A DNA stretch of 64,000 nucleotides from Loxodes magnus (GCA_946699065.1 CAMPDV010000098.1:434001-498000); one strand, 5' to 3'; shown: positions 23,101 to 36,494, counted from the first letter of the stretch. Numbers and translations are program-made. Notes: generated from the letters alone by a model not told the origin.

Positions 23101-25649
23101 GATAAAACTAGTAAAGAGTGCTTAGTATAAATAACCGAAATTAATTCTGACTAATGGTCAGTTCCATTTAGTGTTGATTAAATAGACGATTTCTAAATAC
23201 AATATAGTCCTAATTAAGAAAGCATTTAGAAAATTATATAGAAAGAAAAAGAGGCTATCAAATCTCAGCCATAAAAGAGTCTTAATCTGAATCGATTTAT
23301 TTAAAAAGCAGTAAAGGAAGAAAAACCAAAAATTCACTGGAGCTTACCACAAGAATTAAATAATTATAAGGAAACAGTTCGTATAATAACTGCAACAGGT
23401 GACGATGCAACTATTTTCATTACTATATGTAATCCTTCATAGCCTGAGTTCATAATAAGAAATGAAACAACTGGTAATATTTAAATAAGGTAGAAAGGAA
23501 ATAGCTCTTGGTAAGAAATTAAGAGTTTCAAAAACTTTCCCTTTGTATATTCTAACTTATAAGAGCAGGTTAAATTAATCGAAATTCAAATAAGTACGTA
23601 TACTTATATCTTTTCAATTGAACAGGTTAACAAATTCCCAGAAATAGTAATAGAAAAAAAGGTATTTGAAGTGGAAGTTTTATGTAAAGGATCAACTAGA
23701 TATTTGATAGTTAAATAGTAGAGATAAGAATCATTTCTGTCTGGAAAATTAAACCTTGATATATTAGCTATGAAGTAATACTTAGAGGCAAAATAGAAGG
23801 GAACTCAGAACTTGCATTTTAATTTAAATATTAAAGGCTTTGGAATGAGCATGATCGATGATCTTCCTTAAGAAATATTCTATTTTATAGCCTATAATAT
23901 AAGGATAGAATACTAATATGAATAAATAGACTATTAGAACTAATAAATAGCATAAAAGTAAAACTTAGAATTAGAAATAAAGCATATACAATTAGACTCT
24001 TAAAGGTTAAGTAAAGTGGTTAATCCTATTATTTTTAGCCCTTCTTAGCTTCTCCCTGAAAATGAGGAAGCTAGAGATAAAATGACCCCTTTTATAAAGT
24101 TTATTATTAGAAAGGAAAGAATAATAACAGGATTTAGTTCTGAAGATAACTTTACAGGAGGTCTAGGAGTGCTAGATAAGTTTGACTTGATGCTGTTCAG
24201 AATTGGATAGATGGAAATTAATTTATATTAGCAGCATATGCTTGAATTTATTGACTTTATGCTTAGGGTATAAGATTTAGTTTTCGCTTAGGAGAAAAAT
24301 GAAATTGGAAAAAAGCTATCTCTAAAAGAACTAAGTTATATGCTTGAAACAAGTGACCCAGTACTTGGATATGAGCCAGCAGATACATCACAGAAAGCCT
24401 ACTTTGAGAAAGTTCAATTAAATGACTTATAATTATTATTTTCAGTGACTAAAATAGCAAAAGAAAGGAACATTTAAATAAACCCAAGATACTAGTTAAC
24501 AAGCTGAATCCACAAAATGAGTGAATAAATGATAAACATTAATGAAACCCAATTTTTCTTTGAGAGAATTGATATTTCTTAGTCTTTCCAAACTCTAAGC
24601 AATTTAATATGAACTATTATTATGAATTACACTAAATAATCTGCTTACTAGTTTTATAATATCGTAGGCTAAATTACAATTCCTAATCCTATAAATCAAA
24701 TAAGCAAGATGGGAAGCAAGGTTAAGTAAATTATTGGTACTAAGGAAAAAGAGACATTTAAGGGAGTTAAAAATCTCGTTAATAGAGTGACACAAAGTTG
24801 TGGCTAATTTATAACTGGAATTGTAGAAACTGAAATAGTATCTTTGCATAGAGGAACTTTAAATCTATATTGCTTTATGAAAACATTAGAAGGAGAGAAA
24901 AAAATCAAAGTTACAACTCCTTTCGACTTTTTTGATGGCTTATATATAGGAATGAAGTTTAATAATATAGAGCAAAGTGATGGCCTTACAGGAATTGTTA
25001 AGAAACCTTGCCAAAGGTATAAAATAGAGGGAGGAAAAGGATTCTTAAAAGGATTGGGAAATTCAATTTTATGTGCAGGAACGTCATAATTCACTGCTTT
25101 TGTAGGAAGAACTAACAATTTAGCAGATGGAATTCTTTAAAGCACATAAAGAGTAGTAGAGACTAGAAAAATGAAGAGGTAAAGATTTAGAAATCCTAGA
25201 TTTTTCGGTCAAAAGAAGATATTGGAAGAATATAATGAATAGATATCAAATGCCTAGCATGTCTTATATTAACTAGAAAAAGGATAATATTAAAAAGAGA
25301 GGTAAGTAATTAATGTAGATTGCTATTTTGCTTCAATATGTAAGATGAAGAATTTAATGATGGCTTGGATCTAAATATCCTGTTTTCTTAAAAGCATTTA
25401 CTTCTCATTGAGAAAGATAAATTATTAGCATCTATAGAAGTCGCACATATTCAACTTTGCGAAATTCGCAAAAAGAAAGGTGAACAATCATTCTACCTTC
25501 ATGTTTCTGATGATTTAAATAAGAATAGCATGTTCATTAGCTCAAGTTATAATAAACTAGCTACGATTTTTAATTTTGTAGAAGAGTAACATATTAATAC
25601 AGACTTCCAAGTAAAAATAAGAAGAAAGCGATTGGTAAATTTATCTTGA
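17117..25649 (+). CDS. VPS13: VPS13 bridge-like lipid transfer protein
   Basis: About 2825 aa after removal of three introns (18832-18850, 21262-21280, 25302-25318); the exon sum is an exact multiple of three and ends at TGA 25647. VPS13 forms a long hydrophobic groove that moves bulk lipid between membranes at contact sites. The start MNTVFASVLNKTLGGFVENL and LNLSMFSGKIKLERLKVKP are the Chorein-N signature. NVYIRYEDD and SILYFQQVLIDAMNVQVDLS follow, then the long repeating-groove and adaptor-binding region. Near the C-terminus come GLTGIVKKPCQRYKIEGGKG and GFLKGLGNS, the ATG2/VPS13 C-terminal amphipathic motif, then a PH-like end with RLLFCFNMQDEEF. TGA serves as Trp at many places. Length is near that of other VPS13 proteins (about 3100 aa). 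Confidence 0.96.
18832..18850 (+). other. 19-nt intron in VPS13
   Basis: GTAAGTTTTCTTTACACAG. Its removal joins FDLFINY to ESILYFQQVLIDAMNVQ, a conserved VPS13 stretch; without it the frame is lost. Confidence 0.9.
21262..21280 (+). other. 19-nt intron in VPS13
   Basis: GTAAGTATTTAAATTATAG. Removal restores the reading frame: ...NFSFA|MVESSMKYVKNFSKH. Confidence 0.88.
25302..25318 (+). other. 17-nt intron in VPS13
   Basis: GTAAGTAATTAATGTAG. Removal joins QYQKER to LLFCFNMQDEEFNDGLDL and leads to the final TGA at 25647. Confidence 0.85.
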
Positions 25650-25774
25650 AGAACCTATAAAGCATTCCTAATTAGGTAAATAGCCTATTTCATAATAAAG
25701 CTCAACAATCATGAAAAAATTATTTTAACTTTTAGCAAAATTAACTATTCTCTAAAATAATTAACTCTGCTTAT

Positions 25775-26083
25775 TCATTTCAAGTTATACAAAATTTCTC
25801 TATTAGATCTTCCATAATATAAACTCTTTATTTCTTAGGCTTTTATCTTGTAAATTAATATTCCACGCTCATTTATAAAGTTAAGTTGACTTTATATGTA
25901 CTAAAAAGTGAATCCTTGGAGTACACATCTAACCTTTTCTTTCAATAAGAGTTCCTGCTTTTGAATTATGATATCTGCAAAACTATCCTAAGCTTATATT
26001 ACTTTTACCATATTAATAGATTGCTCACTTTGTTTTAGCTTATTTCATTCTTCATATCATCGATCAACCTGAAAACATTGCAT
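25775..26083 (-). CDS. Small hypothetical protein
   Basis: 102 aa from ATG 26083 (MQCFQVDRWYEEWNKLKQSE) to TGA 25775, convergent with VPS13 and about 125 nt from its stop. Composition is protein-like, with a helical first half and YYGRSNREILYNLK at the end. Two early TGA codons read as Trp. No family recognised. Confidence 0.45.
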
Positions 26084-28334
26084 ACCAACTTTTATTTTCT
26101 GGGTAATTTAAATGATTATGATTAAAGCCTAATAATATAAGTATATAATCTTAGTTCTATGCTTAGTAGATACCTTTAACGCCATGCCTAATGATTTCTC
26201 TAAGGCAGCACTCAGTACTAATTAGATACAAAAGGTTAGAAAGATTTATTATTAGCTTTCTTTTTTATTTTTAAGTAGTAAAATTGCTTATTTTGACTCT
26301 TTTTAGTCTTCTAAGAAAATTTCTTTAGATCTATAAGAACTACTTACTTCTATAATTTCATAAGCCTGACTAAAAGTACTATTAGCATTATTACACCAAG
26401 GCCTTCAACTAAACTTTTAACCTGCCAGCCTTAACTTTCTGAGTTTATAATTTTAGATAATTAATGCTAGCAAATATACTGATTGAAGCTAAAGCTTCAT
26501 TATACCATTTCTTGACCAAGCCGAAGAAAGTAGTAAATTGACTAAAAAATTTCAAAGAACTATACAAATTAGAGCTTCTAGGCTTTTCCCTTCACTTTGA
26601 GTTAAGCAAAATAATCTCACTAAAACAGGGAAATTTATGTTTATACTAGCTCAAGAAATACAATGGTAACAGTAATTAAATGAAATAGTCAACTATTTGA
26701 AGCATTAACTTAAACTCAGTCAATAATGCTTATACTTTAACTAAGATATTATCACTTTGTTCTGAAAGCAGCTTAATTTATAGTGAAGAAAAGCTAAGCT
26801 TTAAGAGTTAAATAAGCTAAAATAAAAGATTGATATAGCAGCTAGCTCTGCTAGAGCTGTATCAGGTAATCTTTAAATTAGAGCGTTAGAGGACATTTAA
26901 TTATATACATATATAAGATAGTTAAAATTACTTAGGATTTAGATTGCTAAATATATATAGGAGAACATAAGCAGCTATTAAGATAGAAGGTATTTAAGTA
27001 CTTAGCTAATTATACTCCTTCTTACCTTAAATAATCACATGCTATACTCTATTAATTTAATAAGCTATAGTCTAGAAGTAGAAGGTTACTAATAAAATAG
27101 ACTAAGCATTAATCTATAAATAGAACTTAACTATCTAAAGGATTTTCATTTTTCAAAGAGAAACTAAAAATTTGATATATAGTTTGTTTAAAGGAAAAGT
27201 TAATGTTTAAGTTAGAATAATTACTATAAAAACCAAGAATGACAAGCATTAAGCAAGAACTAAAAGCATCTAATAAAGTTAGAAATAAAGCTTTTAATTG
27301 ATTTGATTGGCAACTATATAATTACTACAATTCAAGAACACAAAATTGATAGTTTCTAGGATTATTTAAGATATGAAAAGTCTTAAGTAAAACAAAATAA
27401 TTTATTTTATCAATTAAAATTAAAGTTTAAAAGCTAACTATCATAGGAATTTTATACCTAAAAAGGAAAAAAGGCATAAGAAAAATATAGGAAATACCTA
27501 ATAAAAAAATTGATTTAAATATATTAAGCCTAACTCTCTTAATAGGTGCAATCTACTAGTGGAATGAAGTGTTTAATAGAAATGTTATTACTCTATTTTA
27601 AAATTAAGTCAATAACTAAAAATTAACCTAAAACTGTTTTAATCAAAAAGGGAAAACTTTCGATTTGCTTTTAAAGGAAAGAATGCGAGTATAATGTATC
27701 TATCTTCAGTTTTTGGTTAGTAATGTGATTAACTCTAAGTATTTAGGATTTTAATAATTTGAGCCTTGTAGTTATCCAATTAAAAGCATAAATATTAAAG
27801 GTAATTTAGTATATATAAGTCTTAAGAATTAAAAAAATAGAATATAGAAACACGCAAAAATTATATGACTAGCTTATGAAATTAAGCTAAAGAAGCAAAA
27901 TAATAACAGCTATTCAAATGTCAACATTTCAAAAGCTTTTAAAAGCTTCAAATGGTAGGGAGATGATAAAATAAGTTTACAGTTATAAACTAGAATAAAG
28001 AAAATAATACATACTAAATACTTAATTAACTTAAGCCCTTTAAAATCTTAATGCTTAAACTAAACATACATCTTGATGACTAACATCATTTTATAATATC
28101 TCATCATTAAAGAGAAGCTTACAGGTATTTATTGAATTACCTCTGTTAAGTATAAGGTAGAAGTTAAGAAATGAAGTATACTTAAGAAATGAGGAGATTA
28201 TAAAGGAGTGCCTTATATATTAAATGCTTAAGATTTATTATTTTATAGTTTTGCGTCCATTTTTTAAGAATTTGAACTCACTTAAAATCCAAGATCTCTT
28301 TTTACTGGTAAAGCTGATTTTCTTATAAGCAAAA
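26084..28334. other. Gene-poor AT-rich stretch
   Basis: About 2.2 kb with only short, low-complexity frames. It includes the upstream flank of the anoctamin gene; I see no RNA gene or repeat array. Confidence 0.5.
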
Positions 28335-30755
28335 ATGTCTGCCGACCAAAATGAAATTTAAACAATGCTCCAGCAAAGTACTAAAGATGATAAAGCTTAG
28401 TCATAAAACTAGTAAAACCAATAAAGTTGATAATAGGGAAATAGATTGAGTACTTAAGAATTGTAAAATGAAGAAAAAAAGCAGGATTAAGAAGAAACGT
28501 TAATAGAGATACAAGGTGTAAATTAGAAATAAGAGTTAAATGATTAAGAGATAAAGATAGAGTAAATTATGTTGAATGAAGAATAAAAGCAAGATAATTT
28601 AATCAAAGATGATAAACAAAATTAGTACCTCAATATAGAACAAAAAGAAGAATAAAAAGAAGAACAACCATCTAACGTCAATTCACGTTTTTCTCCAATA
28701 AATGCAGATTTAGTTTTAGTCTTTAAACCGTATCCTGCAGAATGATCAGAAGAAGATATAACTCCTGAAGAGTAAAAATAAATCTATAACGAAATTTTTA
28801 CGTTTAATGCAACTAAAAACCCTGCTAGAAACCTTTAACTGAAAAAGTAGAGAGATGAAAGATGGACATAAAATATGAAGAAGAAAGACTTTTATGAAAC
28901 TATGAGATAAGACACATTAGTTTTGCTAACTAAAGTAAATAGAAACCCTGAGTTATAGAATCATTTGCAAATAACAATTGAAACTGAGGAAGATGAATTG
29001 AAGGACAAATCAAAGGTGATAACAACATTCTACCTCCTTAATATTTAAGAAAACGTATTAGACAATGCAGCTGATCGAATTGACTATAAGCTACGCTTTA
29101 ATAAATAAGTAGATGATACTTAAGATCCTTATTTTAAAGATCAACCTGCTTATGCTAAAATTGAAAAAAAGTACTTCAGAACGAAAAGACATTTTTTTGA
29201 AGTTCACTAAAATGGTTCTATTTATAGGCAAGTAGATAGAATCCGAATTCTATCTACTATTCTTAACCAAAAACTTAATACTCCTTAAGCAAGTAGACAT
29301 AAACTCTTCGAAACATTTGTGCCTCAAGATCCAGCTCCTTTAGAAAGTTTATATAGTAAGTTAAGAAAATGGACTTTTGTTTAAAGAATACCAAGGGATG
29401 AGCTTCGTAATTATTTTGGAGAGAAGACTGCACTATACTTTTGTTGAATGTCTACACTGGCTAATTGACTTATTTTTCCTTCTGTCATCGGAATTGGCTG
29501 TTTTATTGCAGGTGTAAGTATAGCAGGCTCAGGGACTAATCTCTCAGACGATGAAGATGAAAGAAATTCTAAGTCTTATATTGATTTTGCATATGCAATT
29601 GTTTTAGCTCTCTGGGCAGTTTTATTCACAGAGAACTGAAAGCGAAAATAAGCTGAACTGGTTACTTTTTGGGGCACTAATGATTTTGAAGAACAAAACT
29701 TCGTCAGACCTGAATTTAAAGGCGTTGAAGGCCCTTCAAGAATAGATGGATAGTGAGAAAAAAATTTTGATCCAAGAAGTAGGAGAAGAAGGATGATTCT
29801 AGCAGCAGTTTTACTATCCATTTATCTAGGAATTGCTGTTGCTGTCGCTATTTGGCTGATGGTTCTTAAAGCTATGCATAAAGATAGTAAATGGGCTCCT
29901 ACAATAATTGGAATAAGCATTTCTTGCTAAATCAAAATAATGAACAAGTTTTACCAAATAATAGCTAAAAAACTAACAGACTGGGAAAACTGGCGTACAA
30001 CAAATGAATATGAAAGTGCTTTGTACTTTAAAATATTCTCATTTCAATTTGTAAACTCATTTATTTCCCTTTTTTACTTAGCTCACATATAACCTTTCGT
30101 TAGTGGATGCAATAAAGAAAGATATAACGACAGTTGTACTGAAGAGCTCTTTTAATAGCTGCTAATTTTATTTGGAATGTTTATTTTCTTCAACTCATTA
30201 GAAATAGGAATTCCTCTGCTTAAAAAGAAGTTAGCTTAGTCAAAGCATTAATAGAAGAGTAACTTGTATGTTCAAAGTAAGATGGAAAGTGATAACATAC
30301 AAGCAGATTATATGGAAATTATGATATGCTTTGGATATATTACTCTCTATGCTCAAGCATTCCCTCTTTCAGCCATTTTTGGATATTTCGCTATAGTTAT
30401 AGAAATAAAAGTCGACTGCTATATCAATTGTCGATTAAACTAAAGATCTTATCCTGATGGCGCATCAGGCATTGGCATCTGGCAAGGAATCCTTGAGTTC
30501 CTAGTTGTTTGCATGATATGTACAAACTGCTGGCTTATTTTTATTACTGAGCAGTACTAAGATATTAAGGACAAATCAAGCGACTATAGTCAAGTAGGAT
30601 TTCTTATTTTCATTTGTGTTTCCTATGGAATTCTAGTAATCATGCACACTATTAGAGAGACAATTCCAGATATAAAATTAGATACAAGAGATTTACAAAA
30701 AAGGCATACTTTTATAATTGAGTCCAAATACTTTGAAATTGAATCATCTGATTGA
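28335..30755 (+). CDS. Anoctamin/TMEM16 family membrane protein
   Basis: 806 aa, no intron, TGA stop at 30753. TMEM16 proteins are Ca-activated chloride channels or phospholipid scramblases. The N-terminus is Gln/Glu-rich (about 110 aa). A cytoplasmic domain is followed by the family entry motif RIPRDELRNYFGEKTALYF, then about ten membrane spans including LANWLIFPSVIGIGCFIAG and YAIVLALWAVLFTENWKRKQ, the typical W-kR-x-x-E segment before the VRPEFKG loop. ITLYAQAFPLSAIFGYFAIV and DGASGIGIWQ correspond to the helices that carry Ca-binding acidic residues. Several membrane Trp are TGA. Which of channel or scramblase cannot be told from sequence alone. Confidence 0.93.
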
Positions 30756-33700
30756 TTGAGTTCAATTTATAAATACTCTATCTCTAGACTCTTAATTTCT
30801 ATTTAACATAATGAATTAAATCAAATCATTCACCTTAATCATCTACTTATTTCCAGCCATTTCTGCAAAGCTTTACCATAAAGCTAGCATCATTTCTATC
30901 AAACATGTCAATTCTAAACTTATTTAAATAGATATAGAGTAATATAAATGCCCTTATGAAATAATCTCTAGTACATAGCAATTCTAACCTTAAACTAATA
31001 TTACTATATTGGTTTTTATTTATCAATCTACTTTGTACTTCTTCATACCTATTTTAATCAAAGAATTTTAGCTTTTAAACAAATTATATATTCTAGCTTT
31101 TATATCAACAGTTATAGCTATAATTTAGCAAAGTTACTGTTGTGAAGCTAATTTAGAACGAATGTTATTAAAAAGATAATTATATCTAGAATGCCTTTAG
31201 TAAGCTATAAAGCATCTTATAATATGAATGACTAGATTTATTTGCTAACCAAATCAAGTTCTTAGCTAAGAACTTGACTTAAAGGATGGAGTTATATCTC
31301 TAGTTAAAAATGTTATAGCGTTTGATTATCTGAATATGGATACTTAATTATGACTTAATCGAGTTTATTTTATAAAACTTCACTCTTAGATCTTATTTAT
31401 GCTAAATGCAATTCAGACTTAAGTTGAGCCATTTTTCTCACAAGCCTTGCTAAAATTTTAATTATCTAAAGAAGTTTACACTGTAAATTCATATTTTCTC
31501 CCTTATGAAGATTGAAGAGGTTTGAATAAAACCTTTATATACCTTTGGATTTTTTCTATACCAAATATTTTAGAATAGGAGTTTTGAGCTCTCAAACCTC
31601 TGAAATTGAATTACCAAGTATTTTAATCTTCATAGATGAATCCTAATTTATCCTAAGTTATTTAATACCAACATTTACTAAATGCTAGTTGATGCTTAGT
31701 AATAACATCTCTCTTCTATTTTGGTCTACCAGAATAGGAGTTTTATCCACGTTAAAAAATAAGAATTTATCATATGATAATCAATAATAACTAAGCAATT
31801 GTGATTTAGCTTTACTGATTTAATGGGGTAACCTATTTAAAAAAGGAATACTTAAAGGTACTTTCTACTTCAATAGTTATAATAAGGGGCTTTATTTATA
31901 AGGCTGGATTTCTTAAAATTGCTACTATTAGAAGGTATCTGATTAACTAGAGATATTTACCAGATTTATTGCTATAGCATCAATTAGAAAGAACATTCTT
32001 TGCATTTGAACATACAAAAGGCTAGCTAGAAGCAGTTAAGTATCGAACTAAGGAAAAAGGTAAAGATTGCTAAGTCTAAAATAACATTTTGAGTCCCAAG
32101 CTACTATCACACCTTTTAAACTATAGTAACAGAATCTAGAAAAATATACTTGAGCTACTATAAGTTAGATTTAGTGTTAATTCAATAAAACAGGTTACTA
32201 TAACAATTATTTTAACTTTCAATGTAAAATGGAAGTAAATAAAGATTGAAATCTTATTTTAGAATCAACTATAATAGAGAGAATTATTTAATGAAGAAAG
32301 ACAAATAGATGAAACTTTATTTTATCAGTCCAAATATAACTAACTTATAAACTAAAAATTTGCTATTTAGGAAAAAATTTGATCAATCTAGATTGAGAAC
32401 AATGCAGTAATTAGGTTAAGTAGATTAAACAGTATTTAACATTATTTTCTAGATTCGATGAAATTTTTTAACTTGTATGAGGTTAATTGAAGATTAAGCC
32501 CTTTAGATCATACATTCTATAGCACATATAAACTATACAAATGGAAAAGCTTAAGCTAATTACTTAAATAAAGTCGTATATATTTAATCGCATTTAGTCA
32601 AATAAACTACATTGATTTATCGTTAATGGATGAATTTATAAGGTTTTAGCTTCTTCTTTATGTGAATTACCTTCAACATCAATTAAGTAAATTTATATAA
32701 ATCAATTTATTTTCCTTAAGAGGATTAATTAAATAAGGTTATTTTTAATATACACTCTTTATATAGCTAAATACCTAAATTTTCATATCTTCATTTGAAA
32801 TTTTCAAATCATATGTAAATAAAATTTGAGCTAGTAAATTTAGCAATCTGATGAGTGTTAGAATTGAAGCAGTATTCTGTTATTTATAAGAATAAGCTAA
32901 TTATTAATCAGCAAAATTTATATTTAATCTCTTATATAGTTTCTTATCTATAGAATCGGAAAATCCTGGTTTAAATTTTATTTTTTAAGCAATGAATTTT
33001 ATAATTTTACTACTATGCGAATCTTAAGAGATACCTTATTTAATATTATTATTTGAATCTAGATTCAGTATTCATACTCTCTTTCTTTAATCGTTTTTTA
33101 CTTCTATCTACAATATATAAATATTTATTAATTAATCAACTTATTGACTAAATATATTCAATACTTAATTCACTCTTCTTGCTCTAGATGGATAATTTTA
33201 TCATCATTTTAAACTAAATCTCTTTCTTTTAGTATTTTATCTTCATGACATCATTTAGCCAAATTAGGTAGCTACTATAAAGTTATTGTTTACTCTATAT
33301 AGTTTCAATAAAGAGAGCTATTAAGGTAAATTTTATTTCTCGATATAAATGATACAAGTTATATGAGAATTTAGTAGGTAGATGCTTATAAAAGACTTAG
33401 TTTATTTTCCTATTTATATTTAATTGTTTTTATTAGACTTCTTTATTATGCTTAATCCATAAACTTCTAGATTTAGTGCATTTTTTATTTAATTTTGGTT
33501 CTAAGTTTAGCATGCTGACAAGAGTTCTTCTACCAATACTTAAGAAAAGTAAGCTTAGTAGGTAGAAGTATTGGCTTAGTTATTAGATTAAATAAAATAG
33601 TTATTATCTTAAGGTTTCTTTAGCTATTACTTTACTATCCCACTTAAATACTCAAAGCTTTGATTTAATTACTTCTATTCCTAAGCTTCAAACTACCTCT

Positions 33701-33759
33701 ATATATCACTCAATCCTAGATCACAAAGCCTTCTATTCACAAAAACTTACCTTTTCCTT
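30756..33759. other. Gene-poor AT-rich stretch
   Basis: About 3 kb, the longest empty stretch in the window. No protein-like frame stands out. A weak inverted-repeat pair (TATGAAGATT near 31504 with AATCTTCATA near 31625, and GAGGTTTGA with TCAAACCTC inside) could form a hairpin but may be chance. Confidence 0.5.
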
Positions 33760-34284
33760 ATGAAGTTGCCTGTTTCTCCCTCTTTCTTGGCATTCTCATA
33801 AAAAGTATTCTTTTCAACTAAGAAAATTAAGTTAGAAAAATAGATAGCAAGCAGTCCAGAACTAAGGCCTATTTTGAGAAGTCAAGTTTCTTTCCAGAAG
33901 ACTCATTAAGAAAACAAGCACACTATGAACGAGAAATTTCTGTTTCATTAGTTATATAAAAACACCTTTTTATCTACTAGCTCAGAGTTTATCTTCTATC
34001 TTACTCTTGTCTCCTTTATATGGAATTATAAATTTAAGTTGCCTCAGAACATCTTAAATTATAGTTATCTAGAATTAATTAATAGAAGCTTATTTCTAAA
34101 GATCAATAGGTAAAAAAATGTATTTTGATGGAATGTTAAGAAGTAGAAATTAGATTATTAGGTAGGTTTGGTAAAGTAATATAGTTAAGTAGAAATGAAC
34201 AGGCAAAAATAACCTCAATACTTATAATTTTAGCTAATCTAAAAAGTACGTGAATAAGGTATAAAAAGAACATTATTGATTTGA
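33760..34284 (+). CDS. Hypothetical small protein, weak
   Basis: 174 aa from ATG 33760 (MKLPVSPSFLAFSQKVFFST) to TGA 34282. GC content is higher than the surroundings in the first half, and the N-terminus is basic and hydroxyl-rich like a mitochondrial presequence. One hydrophobic stretch (EFIFYLTLVSFIWNY) is present. No family recognised and no introns seen, so treat as tentative. Confidence 0.35.
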
Positions 34285-34765
34285 TATAAATAGAACTATA
34301 AAGATTATTGATGATATAGTTAATCTTCTAGTCCTTAAAAAGTCATCTTAGCTATTAAGATTTTTCTAGTTATCTTTCTTGAATAATTTAACACAGCTTC
34401 TAGTTTAAAAAAATTAGATAAATAACTTATAAATGTTTGCTAATTACCTTCAGTTATTTGCTTAAGTAACTTAAATATTAACTTTATTAAAATTCTTAAT
34501 TTATATAATAAGAAAAAAAGCAAATTATTTAGCAAGTATTTAAGCATTCTTTTAAGACTATAATCAAGCAAATAGTGAATGGAGAGTAAGCATATGTTTT
34601 AAGTAAATGCAAAAAAGTATTACCATGTATTAAAGCAAAAGGTGGGATAATATAAATTACAAGGTATGATCAAATAAAAGCATACTAAACTAACTACTTT
34701 TCTTCCATTTTTTATATTAGATTTAGAAATATGGAATAATGAATGCATTATATTTAGTATTTTTT

Positions 34766-36304
34766 ATGGAAATGGAGGAAAATAGTAAGCTTAATGAAAG
34801 CTGAAATTGAGATATTGTTATTCTGTCTATTGCTGTGTGCTTGAAAGGAATGGATAATATGCTAGGAACTACTGAAGCGATTTAGTATTCAGCTAGAGTA
34901 AAGCATAGAGTTAAAATAGCTGTAAATTTTGGATTTGCTATAGGATTTGGAGCAGTATGGCCTATGCATTTTGTGAGTGTGACTGCTTTTAATGTAGGTA
35001 CTAAAATAAAGTACGATTTAGTTTTGACGATAATATCAGCATTTTTATGTACTATAGGTGGGGCGATAGGAATGTATTTTCTAACAGTTTAAGAAATAAA
35101 GAAGAAGCATATAGCATTATGTGGTATTTTTATTGGAATAGGAGTAATTTTGATGCATTACATAGGAATGGCATCTATGAGGTGTGTTGATATGACATAT
35201 GACTGATATATGGTTACCTTTTCTTGCTTAATAGCTATTATTGTTGCCTTTGTAGGAGCAATAATTCTCTATTTAATAACCCATAATATTCTAAGAAAAA
35301 TGTAGCCTTTCATTTTAACAGTTGCAATATGTGGGATGCATTATACTGGAATGGCTCATATAGAATATGAAAAGATGGATTGTGGTGAGGGATATTAGTT
35401 ATAAGCAGAAAACTTACCCTTTTTGATATAAGGATTAGCAGCTTTAATATAAATACTGGTTAAAATAACGACAGCTATTATATTATCACGAATATAGAGA
35501 CAAATATCTAAAGAAGAACAGGAATACATTGATATGATTAACAACTTACATATTAAGGAGTTCTACAAATACTTTAAAAAGAAAGTTTCTTACTTAAAAA
35601 TATTATAAAAGCAAGTATATTCAGAGAACCCAGAACCATAATTATTTTAAGATTTTTTATCCCAGTTAACTCCTTAATAACTAAAAACTACTTTTAGTGA
35701 AACATAAAAATGACTAAATACTAAATAAATGGCAGTGTAGAAAAAGAAAAGTGAGTAAGAGAATCAAAATATGGAGAAAAGCTAATTTCAGTTGGAATAA
35801 GATCTAAAAAGCATGAAAATTGATATAGAAAATACTCCAAGAAGCTTAGATTTAAATAAAAAATCTATTAATAGCCCTTCTTAATATAAAATACTATAGT
35901 AAAATGAATCTATTAAATAAAAAAATAAATTAGATAATATTATCTTTTTATCAGATTAACAAAAGGACCAAACTAGCAAGGAAATAACTAATTGAGGTTT
36001 TGAAAATGAAATATAACTCAATAGTGAAAATATCAGTGATTTAATGCTATCTAGCGAAGCGTTCGAAGCAAGAAAAGTAGAAGTTAGTTAAAAAATGTAG
36101 GAAAAATGGATCCTAACAGATAGAAAAGAAGAAAAAGTAACAATAAAAGATAAAAAAGAAAGCTATATTTAAAATTATTTTCAATATATAGTAAATAAAA
36201 TTTTTCATTAATAAGCTTAAGTAAAAAAAGTCTGACTTAAATCAGAAGCTTCGGACATTAGCTCTTTTATTAGAGTGAAGTATTATTATATTAAATAAAT
36301 ATGA
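34766..36304 (+). CDS. MHYT-domain membrane protein with a Gln/Lys-rich cytoplasmic tail
   Basis: About 512 aa if the TGA at 36302 is used; TGA 36233-36235 would give 489 aa. The N-terminal 230 residues form a seven-span MHYT module: MHFVSV near residue 69, MHYIGMASMR near 129 and MHYTGMAH near 192, evenly spaced by about 60 residues as in the family. In bacteria this module is a sensor thought to bind copper through the Met/His pairs, usually linked to cyclic-di-GMP enzymes. Here no GGDEF, EAL or cyclase follows; instead a helical linker (SKEEQEYIDMINN) and a polar tail. The start at 34766 (MEMEENSKLNESWNWD) was preferred; ATG 34739 is upstream in frame. Confidence 0.82.
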
Positions 36305-36402
36305 ATCCAGTATCTTCTGAAATCTTAATTAATAATTATTAAAATATCATTACCCTTTTGTTTGATCTTTAATCTGTCTTGAGAAAAAACTAGCTAAAGC
36401 CC

Positions 36403-36420
36403 TTTTTTTTTTTTTTTTTT
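36403..36420. repeat. 18-nt oligo-T tract next to a TA-rich run
   Basis: Eighteen consecutive T, followed by TA-rich simple sequence to about 36465, just 5' of the LINE. It may be the tail relic of a minus-strand retroposon or simple slippage. Confidence 0.6.
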
Positions 36421-36475
36421 GATCATTATATAATAATTTATATATATATATATTATATTATATAAAATATTAAGT

Positions 36476-36494
36476 ATTAAATATTAAAAAAGAT
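36476..36494 (+). repeat. Left copy of 19-bp direct repeat (putative target-site duplication)
   Basis: ATTAAATATTAAAAAAGAT is repeated exactly at 42123-42141, on the other side of the LINE ORF. Flanking bases differ on both sides, so the match ends sharply. Confidence 0.7.

Noticed and set aside
24604-25118. Two overlapping minus ORFs
   Set aside because: They are antisense to the conserved C-terminal part of VPS13.
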